Shown here: positions 42,328 to 51,800 of the stretch, one piece after another
Position numbering within the stretch: the stretch's first letter is position 1
Layout of the letters: the number at the start of each line of letters is the position of its first letter
DNA from: Mycobacterium marinum
GTDB lineage: Bacteria > Actinomycetota > Actinomycetes > Mycobacteriales > Mycobacteriaceae
Length of the DNA: 64,000 nucleotides
Reading direction: 5' to 3'
Assembly (NCBI RefSeq): GCF_003391395.1
Contig: NZ_CP024190.1
Location: 3,410,001 to 3,474,000 of the forward strand
Notes under the pieces: model-generated
What the model was told of the DNA's origin: nothing
Database searches by the model: none
What the model saw: only the letters and a program-made list of their open reading frames with translations
Made by a program: the position numbers and the translations under genes

Positions 42328-43833
42328 TCACCGCGCCAGCGAGAAGCCGTCCCACGCCAGCCTGCGATGCTGGTGCGGATCGATCTCGACGCGACTCTTG
42401 CGGTCGATCACCATGACCGCACGACGCGTGTGCGTGTAGGCCGGCCAGTCCTCGCCGGGCGTACCGGTCTGGCTGAACGAGCGCCAGCGCCGGATCACCT
42501 CGTCGCTGACCCGCAGCGCGTGTCTGCGGTCGGCGGCGGCGGTCAGTAGCGCGCCGAACCTGGTTCGATAGATGTCGAAGACGGCGAACAACTCGGTCGT
42601 ATGCGTGGCCCCGAACCCGGACCAGCGCAATGTCCGTGGCGCGTAGTCATAGCGATAGAGGTACGTGGGAGCGTGCGCTCCTTGGGCTTCGGCGATCTGC
42701 CAGGCCGCGGCGTTGAATGCGAAATCACCGCCCAGCTGGATGCAGGCAGCGGACTCCGGATAGTTCGGGTAGGCCGCGGTGATGCGTTCACGGGTGGCCG
42801 GTTCGGTGTCGGCGAGCAACTCGTCGATCATCGCCTTGTTGGTCGGCAGCATTTTGAGGAACCGGGTGAACAGGCGGCCCTCGTCGGCGTTGGTGCCGAC
42901 GATGAGCGGCACTTTGTGTGATTGCCCGGCGCGCATGGCCTCGACGGGGTCCAGCGGCAGGCAGTCATCACCGAAGGTGGGGCCGATTGGGAAGGCGCCC
43001 AAGCGTTTCTGCATGCCCTGATCGATCAGCCGGTGCTGGGTTTGCACCAGTTGGGCCGCGCTCGCCCGCATCAGCGCGCTGGCGGCGTCGTGCTTGCGCG
43101 CGCCGAGCAGTTGGGCAAAGCGTGTCGCGAATTCGGCCGCGATTTCCCGGGGACGCACCATACCGGCGGCCGGACTCTCCGAGATCGCCCGGGCGAAAAG
43201 ACCTTTGGCCGCCGGAACCGCCAGCAGCGTGGCGGTGATATGCGCGCCCGCGCTTTCCCCGAAGATGGTGACGTTGTCCGGATCACCACCGAACTCCGCG
43301 ATGTTGTCCTGAATCCACTGCAATGCCATCACCAGGTCGCGCAGGTACAGGTTGCCGTCGATGGCGATGTCCGGTGTCGACAGCGAAGACAGATCCAGAC
43401 ACCCGAGCGCGCCCAGCCGATAATTGACCGAAACATAGACGCAGCCTCGCCTCGCCAGTGCCGCGCCGTCATATATCGGAGTCGCCGAGCTGCCCAGGAT
43501 GTAGCCCCCACCGTGGATGAAGACCATGACCGGCAGCGGTCGATGCGAGGGGGCTTCGGGTGCGACGACGTTGAGGGTCAGGCAGTCTTCACTCATCGGC
43601 TGGTATTTGCCCAGGCCGAGCATGGTGTAGCGGCGCTGCTGAGGCGAGCAGTGAGTGAACCCATGACAGTGGCGGACACCCGACCAGGGCTGCGGGGGCC
43701 GCGGCGCGCGGAACCGGAGCGGGCCGATCGGAGCCCGCGCGTAGGGGATGGACCGCCAGCGGTGCACGCCGTCGCGAGTGAAGCCTTCAACGATGCCGGT
43801 GGCCGTGCGGGCGCGGACGGTGCGCTCATGCAT
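42328..43833 (-). CDS. lipT: Type-B carboxylesterase LipT (Rv2045c homologue)
   Basis: A 501-residue type-B carboxylesterase. Motifs are HGGGYILGS (oxyanion), SEDCLTLNVVAP, the nucleophile elbow GESAG, ALQWIQDNIAEFGGDP and a C-terminal GATHTTELFAVF with the catalytic His. No signal peptide is visible. It is first in a three-gene operon with the phosphotransferase-like and gluconokinase genes, and divergent from lppI, the neighbour it also has in M. tuberculosis. Confidence 0.92.
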   Translation of the reverse strand: MHERTVRARTATGIVEGFTRDGVHRWRSIPYARAPIGPLRFRAPRPPQPWSGVRHCHGFTHCSPQQRRYTMLGLGKYQPMSEDCLTLNVVAPEAPSHRPLPVMVFIHGGGYILGSSATPIYDGAALARRGCVYVSVNYRLGALGCLDLSSLSTPDIAIDGNLYLRDLVMALQWIQDNIAEFGGDPDNVTIFGESAGAHITATLLAVPAAKGLFARAISESPAAGMVRPREIAAEFATRFAQLLGARKHDAASALMRASAAQLVQTQHRLIDQGMQKRLGAFPIGPTFGDDCLPLDPVEAMRAGQSHKVPLIVGTNADEGRLFTRFLKMLPTNKAMIDELLADTEPATRERITAAYPNYPESAACIQLGGDFAFNAAAWQIAEAQGAHAPTYLYRYDYAPRTLRWSGFGATHTTELFAVFDIYRTRFGALLTAAADRRHALRVSDEVIRRWRSFSQTGTPGEDWPAYTHTRRAVMVIDRKSRVEIDPHQHRRLAWDGFSLAR

Positions 43834-43911
43834 AACCCGACGTTAGCGGACCCGAAACGCACACGGCGTGCGTACCACTTGAAATCCCCTCAGGGCGGCT
43901 AGCCTGACGGG

Positions 43912-44592
43912 ATGCGAATCGCCGCGCTAGTCGCAGTACCGTTACTGGTTGCCGGGTGCGCACATGACGTCGACAGCGACTCGGGTCGTTCGCAGACCAG
44001 CACCCCGGCGACGCCGAGCAGTAGCGTTCCTTCCTCGACTAGCAAACTTCCCGCAGCGTCGAAGGTGCCGTCGGCCGGGGCGCCGGTCTCCGAGGTCATT
44101 GCCTGGATAGAGGCTGGTCACGCCGCTGATCCGGCGCGATATCACAGTGTGACGCGAGAGGATGTCACCACCGAGCTCGGCGACGATGTCGCATTCAGCG
44201 CCCAAGGCGGCAAAGTGTCCTGCCTGACCGACACCAAGCACACCGGTGACGCGATGGCCTGCCTGGTCAGCCTGACCAACCCATCTCCCCCACCCCCCAC
44301 CGCCTACGGCGAATGGAAGGGCGGCTGGGTCGATTTTGACGGCACCAACTTGCGGGTCGGGGCCTCCCGAGGCGACCCGGGACCATTCACCAACGGCAAC
44401 GGGCCCGAGTTGGCCAACGGCGATTCCCTGTCGTTCGGCGACTACCGCTGCCGCGCCGATCAGGCCGGCGTTTTTTGCGTCAACTACGCCCATCAGTCCG
44501 CCATTGAGCTCAGCAGCGCCGGCGTCGAGCCGTTCGGTTGCCTGCGGTCGGTGCCGCCACCCGACGGTGTGGGCGCCGCGTTCAGCTGCTGA
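43912..44592 (+). CDS. lppI: Lipoprotein LppI (Rv2046 homologue)
   Basis: A 226-residue lipoprotein: MRIAALVAVPLLVAGC is a short signal peptide with lipobox LVAGC. A Ser/Thr/Pro/Lys-rich spacer of about 40 residues follows, then a folded domain with four cysteines (KVSCL, MACLV, YRCRAD, VFCVNYAH) and a closing Cys. It would be anchored on the outer face of the cytoplasmic membrane. Placement between lipT and the Rv2047c-like gene supports the name. The function is unknown. Confidence 0.9.
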   Translation: MRIAALVAVPLLVAGCAHDVDSDSGRSQTSTPATPSSSVPSSTSKLPAASKVPSAGAPVSEVIAWIEAGHAADPARYHSVTREDVTTELGDDVAFSAQGGKVSCLTDTKHTGDAMACLVSLTNPSPPPPTAYGEWKGGWVDFDGTNLRVGASRGDPGPFTNGNGPELANGDSLSFGDYRCRADQAGVFCVNYAHQSAIELSSAGVEPFGCLRSVPPPDGVGAAFSC

Positions 44593-45141
44593 GGCGTGCC
44601 TGTCGCCCGTGCCGCCTCGGCAATTGCCAGTGCAATGGAAAGGTAGCCCCTCCTTGGCGGGCGACGCGGTGGGGCCGACGACTTGCCCGACTGTGGCGGG
44701 TTTGTAGACATATCAACACATTTCACCTCGCGGTCTCGCCCGCATCGGCCAGCTACGGTTGACGTCGTCACCTGATTTGCGCAGTCTGGGTGCGGGGATC
44801 CGGCGGCGATGCCATGCCGAATTGCTTCCGCTTCCACAAGGTGGCCCCGTTGGTCGGCACCCGCACCTGAGGCGGGCCGGTGGGCATCGTCGGATTTCCG
44901 CCGCTCAGGATGGCGGTTCGCTCACCGCTCCCAACCTCGACTTCCGCAACACGTCCGGCGCCGCCGACGCGGAAGCAAAGTGTTGCGCCAGACATCGAAA
45001 TCTGGAAGCATCCGGCGGCGGTGCGATAGGGGCATGATCCGCGGTTGGAGTGCGCCGTAACCGTCGCCATGGATGCCCTCACGAAGAACCCCCGCGCCCG
45101 CGCCTGCAGAGCCCGTCTATCCCAACTACGCGAAGTAGATC
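44593..45141. other. Intergenic region left of the bestrophin-like gene
   Basis: About 550 bp without a firmly supported gene. A weak minus-strand frame is listed separately. The region separates lppI from the probably acquired bestrophin-like gene. Confidence 0.5.
44768..45082 (-). CDS. Possible small hypothetical protein
   Basis: A 104-codon frame with moderately mycobacterial codon usage and two Cys (GSCPYRTAAGC) near the N-terminus, then ATLCFRVGGAGRVAEVEVG. No signal peptide, domain or good ribosome site is seen. It could be a remnant. Listed for completeness only. Confidence 0.25.
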   Translation of the reverse strand: MRASMATVTAHSNRGSCPYRTAAGCFQISMSGATLCFRVGGAGRVAEVEVGSGERTAILSGGNPTMPTGPPQVRVPTNGATLWKRKQFGMASPPDPRTQTAQIR

Positions 45142-46005
45142 ATGATCGAATACGACTCGCACAAATGGCTGGACCACTTTTTTGACATCCGCGGCTCGCT
45201 GGTCCGGGAGATCAGCGGTCGGGTCTCCCTATGTGTCGCGTGGTCGGCGGCAGTTGTCGCCTTTCACAACTATGTCGCTCCGGTCGGCATGCCGTTCCAG
45301 CTGCACACCCTGATGGGCCTCGCTCTCGGTCTCCTTCTGGTTTTCCGCACCAATTCCAGCTATGACCGCTTCTGGGAGGGGCGCAAACTCTGGGGAGGCA
45401 TCGTGAATGAAACACGGAACCTCGTCCGGAGCGCCAGCGTATATATGAAGGGGGATTCGGCGCTGGTGGCCCGGCTCACCCGATGGACAGCCACCTTTGC
45501 CTGGGCTTGCATGCACCGTCTGCGCGGTACCGAAGGCCTCGGGCCACAAATCACCGAACTTCCGCCCGCCGAGGCGCAGGAGGCGCTCGACGCCCAGCAT
45601 CCCGCTCTCGCTGTCGCCGGCAACATGTCCGATTGCCTCCGGGAGGCGCGCGAGCGCGGCCTGATCTCTGACATCATGCTCACGTCGATGGACCAGAACA
45701 TTCAGCTCCTGGTCGACTATCTCGGCGGCTGCGAACGAATTCGCAAGACGCCCATGCCCTTCGCCTACGCCGTTCACCTGCGCCGGGCGCTTGTACTTTA
45801 TTGCTTCACCCTTCCCTTCGCCATGGTCGAGACCTTCGGCTGGACCACCATTGTCGACGTCCTGATCATCGCCTACACGTTCTTCGGCATCGAGGAAATC
45901 GCCGTCGAGATCGAAAGCCCCTTCGCGAATGACGCGAACGACCTACCCCTCGAGGAAATCTGCGAAACCATCCACAAGAACGTCTACGCCCAGGCGGGCA
46001 TTTAG
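45142..46005 (+). CDS. Bestrophin-like (UPF0187) anion-channel family protein
   Basis: A 287-residue membrane protein of the bestrophin family: N-terminal DHFFDIRGSLVREISGRV, the hydrophobic SLCVAWSAAVVAFHNYVAPVG, the LVFRTNSSYDRFWEGRKLWGGIVNETRNL signature, and the C-terminal IVDVLIIAYTFFGIEEIAVEIESPFANDANDLPL. Bacterial members form pentameric ion channels. Codon choice is less extreme than in the neighbours and an IS3-family remnant follows directly. The M. tuberculosis order lppI-Rv2047c lacks this gene. It was probably acquired from a non-mycobacterial source. Confidence 0.88.
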   Translation: MIEYDSHKWLDHFFDIRGSLVREISGRVSLCVAWSAAVVAFHNYVAPVGMPFQLHTLMGLALGLLLVFRTNSSYDRFWEGRKLWGGIVNETRNLVRSASVYMKGDSALVARLTRWTATFAWACMHRLRGTEGLGPQITELPPAEAQEALDAQHPALAVAGNMSDCLREARERGLISDIMLTSMDQNIQLLVDYLGGCERIRKTPMPFAYAVHLRRALVLYCFTLPFAMVETFGWTTIVDVLIIAYTFFGIEEIAVEIESPFANDANDLPLEEICETIHKNVYAQAGI

Positions 46006-46009
46006 CAGC

Positions 46010-46139
46010 TCGCGTGCCCGAGGGGCTTCAACGCATGGCCCGCCGGGCCGGCTGGCGGGTCAACAACGAGCGCATCCGCGAGCTCTGGCGCGAGGAGGGG
46101 CTGCGGGTTAGCGCCCGGGTGATTTCAGTGGACTACTAA
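46010..46139 (+). pseudogene. IS3-family transposase remnant
   Basis: The frame 46035-46139 reads MARRAGWRVNNERIRELWREEGLRV, the conserved helix just before the DDE domain of IS3-family OrfB transposases (typically GWRVNxKRVxRLWREEGLRV), followed by ten unrelated residues and a stop. No DDE residues or terminal repeats survive. It sits 4 bp after the bestrophin-like gene and marks a past insertion. Confidence 0.75.
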
Positions 46140-46147
46140 CTCGCCGC

Positions 46148-48808
46148 CTAGCCCAAATCAGCGGGATCGCTCTGCGTAACCGATGAATCGCCCTCGGCCG
46201 CCAGTTCGAGCACTTGGATCTCCCCGGTGGTGCCGTCGACCTCGATGAGCGCGCCCGGCGGCAAGAACCGGGTGGCACCCTGGGCGTCCACCACACAGGG
46301 AAACCCGAACTCGCGGGCCACCACAGCCGCATGCGACATCGGGCCACCCAATTCGGTGACGACGGCCGCCGCGTAGCAGAAGGCAGCCGTGTAGCCGACG
46401 TCGGTGACCTCGGCGACCAGAATTTCGCCCGGCTCTAGTTCGTCGATGGTCTCCGGACGCACGATCCGCACCCGGCCACGCACCCGTCCGCCGCAGACGC
46501 CGACTCCGCGCAAGCTGCCCCCGGCCGTTAGCGCCGCCGCCGAGGCGGTCGACGGCTCCCACTTCCCACTGAACACCGTGGGTGGGACGACGGCGGTCAG
46601 CCTGCGTTGTTCTGCGCGGCGGCGGGCCACCAACTCGGCCACGTCCGCGGGCAGTGCGTCGAGTTCGTCGACCAAGAGGTAGAAGACATCGTCGGGGGCG
46701 TGCAGCACACCGGCCTCGGCCAGCCGGCGCCCATGCTCGCGCAGCAGGGCGCGCAGCACCCAGATCGCGCGAACCATCTTGTCTCGGCGCGCTTCCCGGT
46801 CACGCAGTTGACGTGCGGCCAGCACCGCAATCGGCTTGGCCTGCAAGGGAATCGACGGCTGCGGCGGCTGCGGCACCGAGGAGGTGCTCAATGTCTTGGC
46901 CACCATGCCGACCAACAATTCCGGGTTGTCGGCGTAGCTGGTCGACATCATCTCGACTTCCGCCGGACCGCGGTGCCCAATCAGCGAAAGCTCTTGGCGC
47001 ACTGCGTCGTAGAAGTGCGGCGCCGCCACCGCCAGCTTGCCGAGGCGGTCCCCGGGTTCGGACAGCAGCCGAATCACGGCTTCGTCGTGGCGCGCCGCGG
47101 CCACCAGGCGCTGTACCGCTTCCACCGAACGGGCGCTGACCAGTTCGGGCCCCGCGGCCGGGGCGGTGTCGCGGCCGCTCACGGCGCGCAACAGCACGTT
47201 GAATGCGGCACAGAGCATGAAGGAACCCGAAGCCAGCACCCAGCCGTGCACCACGTGGTCGCGGGCCAGCAGAATCAGGCTCAGCAGGCGCCGATCGTCA
47301 AGCGTGGTGACATCGCCCCCGGCAAGCTGTTCCAGGCGGTCGACATCGGCGATGAAATCGTTGGTGTCCAAGGCCGAACCGGCGCTCAGGCCGACCAGGT
47401 TGACGCCGAAGACGCCGATATTGCGGACGGTGCGCAGTTGCCGGCGCACGAAGCTGGATTCTGACGGTGGGCGTTCCTCGCCGAAGATTGGCAGCGAGCC
47501 CATGCTCGGGCCGAAGAACCCGCTGTTGCTGACGATCATCGCCGGCTTGGCGAATGGCACTGTCTCGGCCATGAAGTGCGCCGATGTAATGGCGCCGTAA
47601 AGCCGGTGGGCGAACACCGCGACGGTGCGCATTGCGATCTCGCGCTGAATCACTCCACCTGGCCGCAACCGTTCGGCAATACCGACGCCGCCCGCACGCA
47701 GGCCACGCACGGTGACCGATGCCGATGAGGGCGAGAACGGACCGGGCAACGCTTCGGACAGATTGGTGGCCAGAAACGTCGGGAAACGCGGATCGATAGG
47801 TGTGTCGAACTCCCCGTTGACGCCTTCCGGGCCCGCCAGCCGGGGAACCACACCGTCTTGCGCGGGAGCGTCGACGGCGGGCAGGTCCTGGATGTTGGCG
47901 AGTCGCCAGGGCAGCGATACCACCCGTCTGCCCAACGAGACTCGGCCACGCACGGCCAGCGCGAAGTCCTCGACGGACTCCTCGGCGGTGAAGGCCGGCT
48001 GGAACTTCCATTCATCGTGCAGCCGCGCGGTGTCCATCACGGGAACGGCATGCACCAATTGGAATTCGGCGACCGACCCAAGGCGGCGAAGCGCCGCGCC
48101 GACCGGCAGGATGGGGCGTCGCAGTGCCGTGGCGATCTCGCGCAACGTGGGCAGCCCCGGGGCGGCCAGATTGACCGGACCGGTGCCCGCACCGACGTCC
48201 GATACCGCGCGCGTCAGCAGCCGAAGTACGTCGTCGAGGTGCACCACCTGCAGTACGTCATCTGCCGAACCGTCGGGGAACGCCGGCAGAGCAAACAACC
48301 GGCGCACCCAGTTGTCGATGTTGCGCCCGACGATGAGCGCCGAACGCACGGCAACCCATTGCGCACCGGACTCCTGCAGCATCTGCTCGACGTCCGCCTT
48401 GTGCCGCCCCTCGGCCGAAGCTGGCGCCACCGCACCGTGTTCGGTGGCCGGCATCGGCAGACCCGGCCGGTAGACGTGGGGGGAGCTGGTGAACACGATG
48501 CGGCCGGTACCGCAGGCTGCCATCGCATCCAAGACGTTGCGGGTTCCGTCGATGTTGATCTGCTGGCTGATCCGGCCGTCCGGACCCGGGTTCCTGGCCC
48601 ATGCGCAGTGGGCGACCACGTCCGCGCCCGTGATCGCGCGCCGGACCGCGGCCGCGTCGCGGATATCGCCGGCAACGAAGTCCGCCTGACTCGGCCAGCT
48701 GTCGGGCCGCCGGCGCGAAATCCCGACGACTTCGTGGCCCTGGCTGAGCAATCGGGAGGCCAGGCCACGGCCCAGTACCCCGCCGGCCCCGGTGACCGCG
48801 ACCCTCAC
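46148..48808 (-). CDS. Fused NAD-dependent epimerase and PEP-utilising mobile-domain protein (Rv2047c homologue)
   Basis: An 886-residue two-part protein. The N-terminal ~300 residues are a short-chain epimerase/dehydratase (VTGAGGVLGRGLASRL, DIRDAAAVRRAITGADVVAHCAW, FTSSPHVYRP). The C-terminal ~110 residues are a PEP-utilising phosphohistidine domain with the catalytic His in ELGGPMSHAAVVAREFGFPCVVD. The middle ~450 residues are less clear. The same fusion lies directly downstream of pks12 in M. tuberculosis. It may take part in phosphomycoketide formation, such as transfer or phosphorylation of the polyketide, but that is inference. It ends 8 bp from the IS3 remnant. Confidence 0.9.
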   Translation of the reverse strand: MRVAVTGAGGVLGRGLASRLLSQGHEVVGISRRRPDSWPSQADFVAGDIRDAAAVRRAITGADVVAHCAWARNPGPDGRISQQINIDGTRNVLDAMAACGTGRIVFTSSPHVYRPGLPMPATEHGAVAPASAEGRHKADVEQMLQESGAQWVAVRSALIVGRNIDNWVRRLFALPAFPDGSADDVLQVVHLDDVLRLLTRAVSDVGAGTGPVNLAAPGLPTLREIATALRRPILPVGAALRRLGSVAEFQLVHAVPVMDTARLHDEWKFQPAFTAEESVEDFALAVRGRVSLGRRVVSLPWRLANIQDLPAVDAPAQDGVVPRLAGPEGVNGEFDTPIDPRFPTFLATNLSEALPGPFSPSSASVTVRGLRAGGVGIAERLRPGGVIQREIAMRTVAVFAHRLYGAITSAHFMAETVPFAKPAMIVSNSGFFGPSMGSLPIFGEERPPSESSFVRRQLRTVRNIGVFGVNLVGLSAGSALDTNDFIADVDRLEQLAGGDVTTLDDRRLLSLILLARDHVVHGWVLASGSFMLCAAFNVLLRAVSGRDTAPAAGPELVSARSVEAVQRLVAAARHDEAVIRLLSEPGDRLGKLAVAAPHFYDAVRQELSLIGHRGPAEVEMMSTSYADNPELLVGMVAKTLSTSSVPQPPQPSIPLQAKPIAVLAARQLRDREARRDKMVRAIWVLRALLREHGRRLAEAGVLHAPDDVFYLLVDELDALPADVAELVARRRAEQRRLTAVVPPTVFSGKWEPSTASAAALTAGGSLRGVGVCGGRVRGRVRIVRPETIDELEPGEILVAEVTDVGYTAAFCYAAAVVTELGGPMSHAAVVAREFGFPCVVDAQGATRFLPPGALIEVDGTTGEIQVLELAAEGDSSVTQSDPADLG

Positions 48809-48880
48809 TGAGTTTCCTCGCTAGTGAGCACCGCTCCTCCTCATCGCTTTACTCTGCACCCCTGCGGGTGCGGCTCATGT

Positions 48881-51800
48881 CTACTCGTCGTCGTTCATGA
48901 ACGCCGCGTTGACCAAGGCGTCGAGGTCCATGTCCGCTAGATCTTCCTCGCTGGTCTCCGCGGTCACCGCGGCCTGCCCATTGCCGCCGGTCTCATTTGC
49001 CAACGCGAGCAACAGTTCCAGCACCCCGGCTTGGCGCAGGCGCTTGACCGGAATCGAGGCGACCACCCGCTGCAGTTCGGCTTCCCCGGGTGCCTCGGCC
49101 GTGGTGTCGCTTTGCGGCGACGAGCCGACCAGTTCCCGGTGCATGTAACCGGCCAACGCGGCGGAGTTGGGGTAGTCGAAGATGAGCGTGGGCGAAAGCG
49201 CCAGCCCCGTCGCCGACTTGAGTCGGTTGCGCATCTCGACCGCGGTCAGCGAATCGAAGCCAAGTTCCTGGAAGGCACGGTCCGGGTCGATCGCGTCCGG
49301 GCTGGAGTTGCCCAGCACGGTCGCGATGTGAGAGCGCACCAAGTTCAGCAAGATGGCGTGCTGCTCATCTTCGGGCAGTCCTTCGAGGCGTTGCAGCAGA
49401 GCCGATTTCGACTTCGCCGCGGCCAGTGAATCATCGACCTGACGTCGAGTGGGCGCGTTGATCAGATCAACGAACATCGGCGGCAGGGTCCCGCCGTCGA
49501 ACTTCACCCGCAATGCGGCAAAGTCGATGTGGGCGGGCAACATGAATGGTTCGCCGAGGACCATTGCGGTGTCGAGCAATCCGAGCGCTTCATCGGAGGA
49601 CATGGCCACGATGCCGTCTCGGGCGAACCGCTTCAAGTCGACCGCTGCCAATCCGCCGGTCATGTTGCTGGCCTGATCCCACAGACCCCACCCCAGCGAA
49701 ATCGCCGGCAGGCCGTGCGCTTGCCGGTGTACGGCCAGCCCATCCAGGAACGAGTTGGCGGCCGCGTAGTTGCCCTGGCCCGACGAACCCACCAGGCCGG
49801 CCATCGACGAAAACATCACAAACGCGGACAAATCCATGTCGCGGGTGAGCTCGTGCAGGTTCCACGCCGCATCCACCTTTGCCCGCAGCACCGTTTCCAT
49901 GCGCTCGGGCGTCAGCGAGGTGACCACCGCGTCATCCAGCGCCCCAGCGGTGTGAATCACGGCGGACAGCGGGTGCTGCACCGGAATATCGGCAATCAGC
50001 TTGGCCAGCGCCGCCCGGTCGGCGGCGTCACAGGCGACCACCTGGACTTGGGCGCCAAAGGCGCTCAACTCCTCGGCCAGCTCCGCGGCCCCCGGAGCGT
50101 CTGGACCACGCCGACTGACCAGGACCAACTGACGCACCCCGTGGTGAGCCACCACATGGCGGGCCAGCGCCGAGCCTGCCATCCCGGTGCCACCGGTGAT
50201 GAGTACCGTGCCTGCCGCCCACGCGTCGGGCATGGTCAACACGACCTTGCCGACATGGCGGGCCTGGCTCAGGTAGCGCAAGGCCGCCGGCGCGCGCCGC
50301 ACGTCAAATGTCGTCACCGGAAGAGGCCGCAGCACATCCTCGCTGAACAGCGCGGCGAGCTCGGCGAGGATCTGCGCGATGTGATCCGGCCCCGCCTCGA
50401 AGAGGTCGAAGGCCCGGTACCGCACACCGGTGTGCTGTTGGGCGACCACCGCGGCCTCGCGGATGTCGGTCTTGCCCATCTCCAAGAAGACACCGCCGGG
50501 GGCAACCAGCCGTAGCGACGCGTCGACGAATTCGCCCGCCAACGAGTCGAGCACCACGTCCATGCCGCGCCCGCCGGTGGCCGCCCGGAACTTGTCCTCG
50601 AATTCCAGGCTGCGTGAGTCACCGATGTGGTCCTCGTCAAAGCCCATGGCCCGCAACGTGTCCCACTTGCCCTTGCTGGCCGTGGCGAATACCTCGAGAC
50701 CCCAGTGCCGGGCCAGCTGCACGGCCGCCATGCCGACGCCACCGGTGGCCGCGTGCACCAGGATCCGCTGTCCGGGCTGCACCGAGGCCAAGTCCCGCAG
50801 CGCGTAGAAGGCGGTGGCGAACACGACCGAGGTGGTGGCGGCCGCGGTGTCAGACCAACCCGCGGGGATCTTGACCAGCAGCCGGTGGTCGGTAATGGCG
50901 ATTGTCCCGGTGCCTTCCGGGAACAGACCCACGACCCGGTCGCCCACCGCGAAACGCCCGTCTGTCGAGGCGGTTTCGACGACAACGCCGGCACCTTCCA
51001 CGCCCATCGCCGCGTCCGGGTCGGGGTAGAGACCCAGCGCGATCATGACGTCGCGGAAGTTTGCGGCCATCGCCGACAAGGCGACCCGAACGTGCCCCGG
51101 TTGGAGCGCGGCGTCGGCGTCGGGAATCGGTTCCAGGCGCAGGTTTTCGAACGTGCCCGCGGTGCTCATACCCAAGCGCCACGGGCCATCACCCGGTGGC
51201 ACCAGCAGGCCGGCAACCGCGCGGCTGCCGTGTACCCGCGCGGTGTACACCTCGCCGTTGCGCCACAGCACCTGCGGCTCGCCGGCGGCCAACACCGCCG
51301 CTACAGCATGTTCGTCAAGTTCCGCATCGGTGTCGACCAACACGATTCGACCGGGGTGCTCGGTCTGTGCCGAGCGCACCAATCCCCATACCGCCGAGCC
51401 TGCCAGATCGGTGACATCCTCGTCCGGCAGCGCCATCGCGCCGCGCGTGGTGATGACCAATTGCCCTGCCCCATCACGGGACAGCCAGGATCGCAGCACC
51501 TCGAGCACGGCGGCGGTGGCCGCATACACACCCGCCACCACCTCACCGGCCTGAGGCACGGACTCGAACACCACCGAGGCCCCGGGGTCGTCATCGCCTT
51601 CGGACTCCGCTGCGCCCCAGATACGTACCGGCACAGGCTGCAACTCGGCCGAGGGCTGCGCCGTCCAATCCACCCCGAACAGGCGATCGGGTCCGGCCCC
51701 TGATACCGCAGCCCGCAGCTGCTGATCGGTCACTGGCCTTGCCAGCATCGACGCAACCGAGAGCACCGGTAGTCCTAGCCCATCGGACAATTCGATGGAG

